Positions 6,422 through 10,363 of a DNA stretch of 10,363 nucleotides are shown here, in pieces. The translations under genes and the position numbers were made by a program. Source of the stretch: Gallionellaceae bacterium (GTDB lineage: Bacteria; Pseudomonadota; Gammaproteobacteria; Burkholderiales; Gallionellaceae); assembly GCA_030690855.1 (NCBI GenBank), contig JAUYFR010000350.1:1-10363 (forward strand), written 5' to 3'. Numbering within the stretch: the stretch's first letter is position 1; each line of letters starts with the position of its first letter. Under the pieces are notes generated by a model. The model was given only the letters and a program-made list of their open reading frames with translations, did not search any database and had not been told where the DNA came from.

Positions 6422-7615
6422 ATGACCAAGATCACTCAACTTGGACGGTACGAAGTTATCTCTGAAATTGGTCAGGGAGCGATGGGTATTGTCTATAAGG
6501 CTCGTGATCCGCTCATTGATCGGATTGTGGCGATTAAGACGATTAATCTTGGTCTTGCGCTTGATGAAAAAGAAGAATACGAGGGCCGTTTTTATCAAGA
6601 GGCTAAAGCGGCAGGTCGGTTAAGTCACCCGAATATTGTCACGATTTATGATGTGGGAAAAACAGATGAAGTTGCCTATATTGCAATGGAGTTTTTGCAA
6701 GGGCGCGAGATCCGCGACATTCTCAATCAAGGGGCGAAGCTACCTACTAGAGAGGTGCTAGATATTGCTGTTCAAATTGCGCAGGGTTTAGATTATGCGC
6801 ACGAACATGGCATTGTGCATCGTGACGTCAAGCCTTCTAATATTATGATGATCCGTGACGGGCATATCAAAATCACTGATTTTGGAATTGCACGTATGGA
6901 ATCAGCTTCAGTGCGCACGCAAACAGGCATGGTATTAGGCTCGCCAAAATATATGTCGCCAGAACAAGTAATGGGCAAATCGATTGACTCGCGCTCTGAT
7001 ATTTTTTCTCTGGGTGTGATGCTGTACGAAATGCTCACAGGTAATGCACCTTTTACGGGCGAAAACGTAAATGCCATCATGTATCAAACGCTTAACGGTG
7101 TGCCCCCCCCTCCTAGTAAGGTTGATGCATCGGTACCTGAGATGCTCAACTTTATCGTTGCTAAGGCACTGGCAAAAAATGTTGATGATCGCTATCAGAG
7201 CGCTAAAGAGTTGGCGGGTGATCTTCGCGTTTGCCGTGATCAGTTAGCCCCCGTTACTAATGCTATTGTTACGTCTGATCAGGTGATGTCAGATCGGCAA
7301 CATGTGGCGAGTTCTGATGTGAGTGGAGATATAGTGCCTTTGCCTACAATAGGGCTTTCTCCTGCATTTGACTCTGCTAGCGCTACGATGCGATTGGCGG
7401 CGATGACCGCCAGTGGCGACGTCGTGGATGAACTCTCTAAAACTTTTAAAATGGTTCGCCCATCGGTGGAGGAAATTAATCAATCTGTGTCTAAAGTAAA
7501 AATAAATACCGCAGCGATAAATTCATCTGAACCCCCTGCCAATGGGGCGAGTAAGACTTTGTTTGTGATGGTGGCTTTAGTGGTTATCATCCTTGTAGTA
7601 GCGCTACTGAACTAA
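6422..7615 (+). CDS. Hanks-type Ser/Thr protein kinase with C-terminal membrane anchor
   Basis: Bacterial Ser/Thr kinase of 397 residues; it would phosphorylate Ser or Thr on proteins in the cytoplasm at the inner membrane. The kinase domain spans about 10-270: glycine loop GQGAMG (17-22), ATP-binding Lys39 (VAIKT), helix-C Glu60, catalytic loop HRDVKPSN (133-140, base D135), DFG (153-155), SPE replacing APE (179-181), D192 in RSDIFSLG and a late R257. All residues needed for catalysis are present, so it should be active. The activation segment has several Ser and Thr (about 161-169) open to autophosphorylation. A polar linker (about 275-375) leads to one membrane helix at the extreme C-terminus (about 379-396), with only one residue after it. 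There is thus no periplasmic sensor domain such as PASTA. It starts 11 bases after the lipoprotein stop without a visible Shine-Dalgarno, so translation may be coupled. It also contains a run of eight Cs. Confidence 0.95.
   Translation: MTKITQLGRYEVISEIGQGAMGIVYKARDPLIDRIVAIKTINLGLALDEKEEYEGRFYQEAKAAGRLSHPNIVTIYDVGKTDEVAYIAMEFLQGREIRDILNQGAKLPTREVLDIAVQIAQGLDYAHEHGIVHRDVKPSNIMMIRDGHIKITDFGIARMESASVRTQTGMVLGSPKYMSPEQVMGKSIDSRSDIFSLGVMLYEMLTGNAPFTGENVNAIMYQTLNGVPPPPSKVDASVPEMLNFIVAKALAKNVDDRYQSAKELAGDLRVCRDQLAPVTNAIVTSDQVMSDRQHVASSDVSGDIVPLPTIGLSPAFDSASATMRLAAMTASGDVVDELSKTFKMVRPSVEEINQSVSKVKINTAAINSSEPPANGASKTLFVMVALVVIILVVALLN
7103..7110 (+). repeat. Homopolymer C8 tract inside the kinase gene
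   Basis: Eight consecutive Cs encode part of the four-proline run P228-P231 in the kinase C-lobe. Slippage by one base would frameshift the gene before the end of the kinase domain and remove the membrane anchor. Whether it slips in this organism is not known. Confidence 0.6.
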
Positions 7616-7638
7616 CTCGCCGCCACACTTTTCGCGTA

Positions 7639-8070
7639 ATGAAGTCACAACAATTTACGCTTCACGCATCAAATTCCTTAACGATAATTTTGATATTTGC
7701 ACACACCATCGCGATGGTGTGTGTTGTGTTTATACCTTTGCCAATGCTGGCGCTAATTGCGTTATCGACAATTTTATGGGTAAGCATGATTTACTTTATT
7801 TTGCGCTACGCACTTTTAATGTTGGAAAGTGCGTGGGTCACGCTGAGCTTTGATAGTGGTGTAGTGGAGCTGGTAAATAAGAAAGGACAAGCCTTCAGTG
7901 GCGTGATGCTTAATAGCAGTGTGGTGATGCCATTTTGCGTGGTGTTAAATGTTGCAACTCAAGAGCGGCGGCCTAAACACAGTGTCGTTGTGATGGCCGA
8001 TAGTATGGACGCAGAATATTTTCGTCAGTTGAGTGTTATTTTAAAATGGCAGATGAGTGCTACTGCTTAA
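7639..8070 (+). CDS. Small membrane protein, YgfX (CptA) family-like
   Basis: A 143-residue protein with two close membrane helices near the N-terminus (about 15-33 and 36-56), then a cytoplasmic region of mostly beta character (about 64-143). The arrangement, the N-terminal pattern with 'HASNSL', and the C-terminal VVVMADSMDAEYFRQLSVILKW (117-137, split motif: DSMD...FRQLSV.LKW) fit YgfX/CptA. E. coli YgfX has been described as an inhibitor of the cytoskeletal proteins FtsZ and MreB, and is paired with SdhE (YgfY/CptB). Position supports the call: ygfX lies convergent to nadB near rpoE in many Gammaproteobacteria, as I recall. No sdhE gene is visible beside it here. It starts 23 bases after the kinase stop with no clear Shine-Dalgarno. 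Its end overlaps the end of nadB by 11 bases. A generic hypothetical membrane protein is the fallback. Confidence 0.65.
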   Translation: MKSQQFTLHASNSLTIILIFAHTIAMVCVVFIPLPMLALIALSTILWVSMIYFILRYALLMLESAWVTLSFDSGVVELVNKKGQAFSGVMLNSSVVMPFCVVLNVATQERRPKHSVVVMADSMDAEYFRQLSVILKWQMSATA

Positions 8071-9646
8071 AATTCGGTGGAATGAGAATCGTCGATGTCG
8101 GTTTTGCGAGCATCTCTGGATAGTCTTTGCTGAAGTGTAGCCCGCGACTCTCATGACGTGCCAGCGCACTTTGTACAATTAAATCCGCACTTAGTACCAA
8201 ATTCCTAAGCTCTAGCAAATCTGCCGTCACGTGGAAATTACGGTAGTACTCGTTGATTTCTTCATGTAGTAATTGAATACGATGTTGCGCACGTTCGAGG
8301 CGTTTTGTCGTGCGCACAATACCAACGTAGTCCCACATGAAGCGTCTTAATTCATCCCAATTGTGAGAAATAACGACAGCTTCGTCAGCGTCCGTTACTT
8401 GGCTTTCATCCCATTGGGGTAGCGAGGGCGTGTCGTTATGTATTTTATTTAAAATATCTTGAGCAGCAGATTCTGCATAGACTAGGCACTCCAGTAGTGA
8501 GTTGCTTGCCAAACGATTAGCTCCGTGCAACCCGGTGTAAGAGGTCTCACCAATTGCGTACAAATTGTCAATGTCGGTGCGGCCGTGTTGATCCACGATC
8601 AGCCCGCCACAGGTGAAATGAACAGCCGGCACAACAGGGATGGCTTGTTTCGAAATGTCTATGCCAAGTGACATACAGCGCGCATAAATGTTGGGGAAGT
8701 GTTCCTGCAAAAATTCCAGCGGTTGATGCGAAATATCTAAATAAACACAATCAAGCCCGCGCTTTTTCATTTCAAAATCGATGGCACGTGCGACTACATC
8801 ACGAGGCGCGAGCTCGGCACGCTCGTCATGCCAAGGCATAAAACGCGTGCCATCGGGTAGACGCAAAATTCCACCCTCGCCACGTACTGCTTCACTGATG
8901 AGAAACGATTTTTCGTGAGGGTGATAAAGGCAGGTTGGATGGAACTGAATAAATTCCATGTTCGCGACACGACACCCCGCGCGCCAGCCGATTGCGATGC
9001 CGTCACCGGTTGCGGTATCTGGATTGGTTGTATAGAGATAAACCTTGCCCGCTCCGCCCGTCGCTAATACGGTATCGTTGGCGGAGAGAGTGATAATTTC
9101 ACCCGTCGAGCAGTTAAGTGAGTAAGCACCATAGCAATGCTTGCCTTCTTGCCCCAATTTTTGACTGGTAATTAGGTCGATTGCTATGTGTTGTTCGAGT
9201 AGCGTGATATTGGGATGCGCTAGTACTTTGCGTGCCAAGGTTTCTTGTACTACATGCCCGGTTGCATCGGCAGCGTGAATGATACGGCGGTGACTATGGC
9301 CGCCCTCGCGGGTGAGGTGATAGCCCTTTTCAGAGCTTTCATCACGAGTGAATGGAACGCCCTGTTGAATCAACCAATCTATTGCTGCCGCACCATGCTC
9401 AACGACGAAGCGAGTGGTGCTTGGGTCACATAATCCTGCCCCTGCAACCTGTGTGTCTTGAATATGTTTGTCGAAAGAATCGTCGGCTGCCAAAACTGCC
9501 GCAATACCGCCCTGTGCCCACGCACTCGCGCCAGCGTGCAATGATTTTTTAGTGATGACGGCGACCCTTTTTTTGTCTGCTAGCTTTAATGCTAGAGACA
9601 GTCCCGCTAGGCCGCTACCGATGATGAGAGTATCAAATCGCAACAC
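8060..9646 (-). CDS. nadB: L-aspartate oxidase
   Basis: NadB is a cytoplasmic FAD enzyme that oxidises L-aspartate to iminoaspartate, which NadA condenses with dihydroxyacetone phosphate to quinolinate in de novo NAD synthesis. The 528 residues compare with 540 in E. coli. Seen: FAD-binding GSGLAGLSLALKLAD (10-24), HAGASAWAQGGIAAV (37-51), REGGHSHRRIIHAAD (113-127, with E114 at the place of active-site E121 of E. coli), ATGGAGKVY, then MEFIQFHPT, SEAVRGEGG, and near the end HFTCGGL and the closing FAD motif LHGANRLASNSLLEC. The start is GTG at 9644-9646; an in-frame stop lies shortly upstream, which limits alternatives, and no strong ribosome site is seen. A lone -10-like TATAGT lies on the minus strand (9680-9685). 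No nadA or nadC is nearby. It is divergent from rpoE. Confidence 0.97.
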   Translation of the reverse strand: MLRFDTLIIGSGLAGLSLALKLADKKRVAVITKKSLHAGASAWAQGGIAAVLAADDSFDKHIQDTQVAGAGLCDPSTTRFVVEHGAAAIDWLIQQGVPFTRDESSEKGYHLTREGGHSHRRIIHAADATGHVVQETLARKVLAHPNITLLEQHIAIDLITSQKLGQEGKHCYGAYSLNCSTGEIITLSANDTVLATGGAGKVYLYTTNPDTATGDGIAIGWRAGCRVANMEFIQFHPTCLYHPHEKSFLISEAVRGEGGILRLPDGTRFMPWHDERAELAPRDVVARAIDFEMKKRGLDCVYLDISHQPLEFLQEHFPNIYARCMSLGIDISKQAIPVVPAVHFTCGGLIVDQHGRTDIDNLYAIGETSYTGLHGANRLASNSLLECLVYAESAAQDILNKIHNDTPSLPQWDESQVTDADEAVVISHNWDELRRFMWDYVGIVRTTKRLERAQHRIQLLHEEINEYYRNFHVTADLLELRNLVLSADLIVQSALARHESRGLHFSKDYPEMLAKPTSTILIPPNFKQ

Positions 9647-9844
9647 TTCGGCTAAATTGAGTAGTTATGCATTGGGTGAACTATAGCAAAGATGCGCTAC
9701 GAATCTGATAAACAAATTGAATTTGTGTGAACTAAATTTAAGCTCCCTTGTCTAGGCGGAGCGTATAGGCAAATATGATGCCGTCGGGATGAGTCCGGTT
9801 ATACTAAGCAGCCAATGAGCATGGTCATAAATTAAGGCTGAAAA
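9647..9844. promoter_or_regulatory. Divergent nadB/rpoE intergenic control region
   Basis: These 198 bases hold the control sequences of both genes. On the plus side is a sigma-E-like promoter (9729-9755), and a -10-like TATACT (9800-9805) without a convincing -35. On the minus side is a -10-like TATAGT (9680-9685). An AAGG at 9834-9837 lies 7 bases before the rpoE ATG and is its likely ribosome site. No small gene is credible here. Confidence 0.6.
9729..9755 (+). promoter_or_regulatory. Candidate sigma-E-dependent (autoregulatory) promoter of rpoE
   Basis: GAACTA (9729-9734), 16 bases, then TCTAG (9751-9755). The known sigma-E promoter pattern is GAACTT, 16 bases, TCTRA, and the E. coli rpoE promoter has the same spacing with TCTAA. 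There is one mismatch in the -35 and one in the -10. Transcription would begin near 9761, giving a leader of about 84 bases to the rpoE ATG. The position and match fit positive autoregulation, but this is inference from pattern alone. Confidence 0.6.
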
Positions 9845-10363
9845 ATGGGCGACCGGGAAGTTGATCAACAATTAGTAGAACGAGCGCAAGCTGGTGACAA
9901 GCATGCGTTCGAATTGTTGGTGGCTAAATATCAACGTAGGTTAGGGCGTTTAATCTCTCGCTTTGTGCGTGATTCAGCTGAAGTTGAGGATGTTACGCAG
10001 GATGCTTTTATTAAAGCCTATCGGGCGTTACCCGCTTTTCGTGGTGATAGTGCGTTTTATACATGGCTCTATCGGATCGGCATCAATACTGCCAAGAACC
10101 ATTTGTTAGCGTTAGGAAGACGGGCGCCAACAAGCACCACTTTTGATGCGGAAGAGTCGGAAGAGTTTGAGGATGCTACTTTATTGCATGAAGTAGCAAC
10201 ACCAGAAAATGAACTGATGAGCAAGCAAGTAGTTGAGGTGGTTAATGCCTCTTTGCAGCAGTTGCCTGACGATTTGCGCATGGCCCTAACGTTACGTGAA
10301 ATTGAGGGGCTGAGTTACGAAGAGATCGCAGAGGTGATGAATTGTCCTGTGGGGACTGTGCGG
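9845..10363 (+). CDS. rpoE: RNA polymerase ECF sigma factor RpoE (sigma-E), 3' end outside window
   Basis: An alternative sigma factor that directs RNA polymerase to envelope-stress promoters, normally held by the membrane anti-sigma RseA. The frame is open to the window end, with 173 residues visible of an expected 190-200. Starting at ATG 9845 the protein begins MGDREVDQQLVERAQAGDK. Region 2 spans about 20-90: FELLVAKYQ (22-30), then the -10-recognition part DVTQDAFIKAYRALPAFRGD (49-68) and FYTWLYRIGINTAKNHL (71-87). An acidic linker (101-125) leads to region 4 (about 127-173), LQQLPDDLRMALTLREIEGL (137-156) and YEEIAEVMNCPVGTVR (158-173), the helix-turn-helix that reads the -35. The match to E. 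coli RpoE and the nadB neighbour make this the housekeeping envelope-stress sigma rather than one of the many specialised ECF factors. rseA/rseB would be expected next, beyond the window. Confidence 0.95.
   Translation, partial: MGDREVDQQLVERAQAGDKHAFELLVAKYQRRLGRLISRFVRDSAEVEDVTQDAFIKAYRALPAFRGDSAFYTWLYRIGINTAKNHLLALGRRAPTSTTFDAEESEEFEDATLLHEVATPENELMSKQVVEVVNASLQQLPDDLRMALTLREIEGLSYEEIAEVMNCPVGTVR

Noticed and set aside
9800..9805. TATACT as the -10 of a sigma-70 promoter for rpoE
   Set aside because: No hexamer resembling TTGACA lies 16-18 bases upstream; the sigma-E-like site is the better candidate, though a second weak promoter is not excluded.
1..10363. CRISPR array, tRNA, rRNA, insertion sequence or phage genes
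   Set aside because: No regularly spaced repeats, tRNA-like cloverleaf, rRNA signature, transposase or inverted terminal repeats were seen on either strand.

Overview
The window looks like chromosomal DNA from a betaproteobacterium, plausibly of the Nitrosomonadales type. The basis is gene content and synteny: a class I fumarase, a short 4.5S RNA next to dnaX-ybaB-recR, a YgfX-like gene convergent with nadB, and nadB divergent from rpoE. The lineage is my inference from protein character; no search was run. Most of the window is ordinary core genome. The accessory-looking part is a three-gene signalling cassette in the middle.

Layout, left to right. (1) 1-752 is the C-terminal half of a class I iron-sulfur fumarate hydratase, cut by the window edge. 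(2) 753-987 has no convincing protein gene but holds several short hairpins and an internal direct repeat. (3) 988-1083 is the small bacterial SRP RNA (4.5S, ffs). (4) 1130-4661 is a tightly packed set: dnaX (clamp-loader tau subunit), ybaB (nucleoid-associated protein), recR (recombination mediator) and an RluB-type 23S rRNA pseudouridine synthase. recR starts directly after the ybaB stop, and the rluB-type gene overlaps recR by ATGA. (5) 4729-7615 is a same-strand cassette: a class III nucleotide cyclase-like protein with one membrane segment and a C-terminal PEGA domain, a small TPR-like lipoprotein resembling the TssQ family, and a Ser/Thr protein kinase anchored by a C-terminal membrane helix. 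(6) 7639-8070 encodes a two-helix membrane protein of YgfX type. It overlaps tail-to-tail with nadB (L-aspartate oxidase, minus strand, 8060-9646). (7) 9647-9844 is the divergent nadB/rpoE control region, with a good candidate for a sigma-E autoregulatory promoter. (8) 9845-10363 is the 5' part of rpoE, cut by the right edge.

How the parts fit: SRP RNA, clamp loader, YbaB, RecR and RluB serve protein targeting, replication, recombinational repair and ribosome maturation. The cyclase-PEGA/lipoprotein/kinase cassette is the best candidate for an under-described system. It would place two cytoplasmic signalling domains at the inner membrane, with a PEGA domain and a lipoprotein outside. The cyclase lacks the usual adenine-specifying residues, so its product, or whether it has one, is open.
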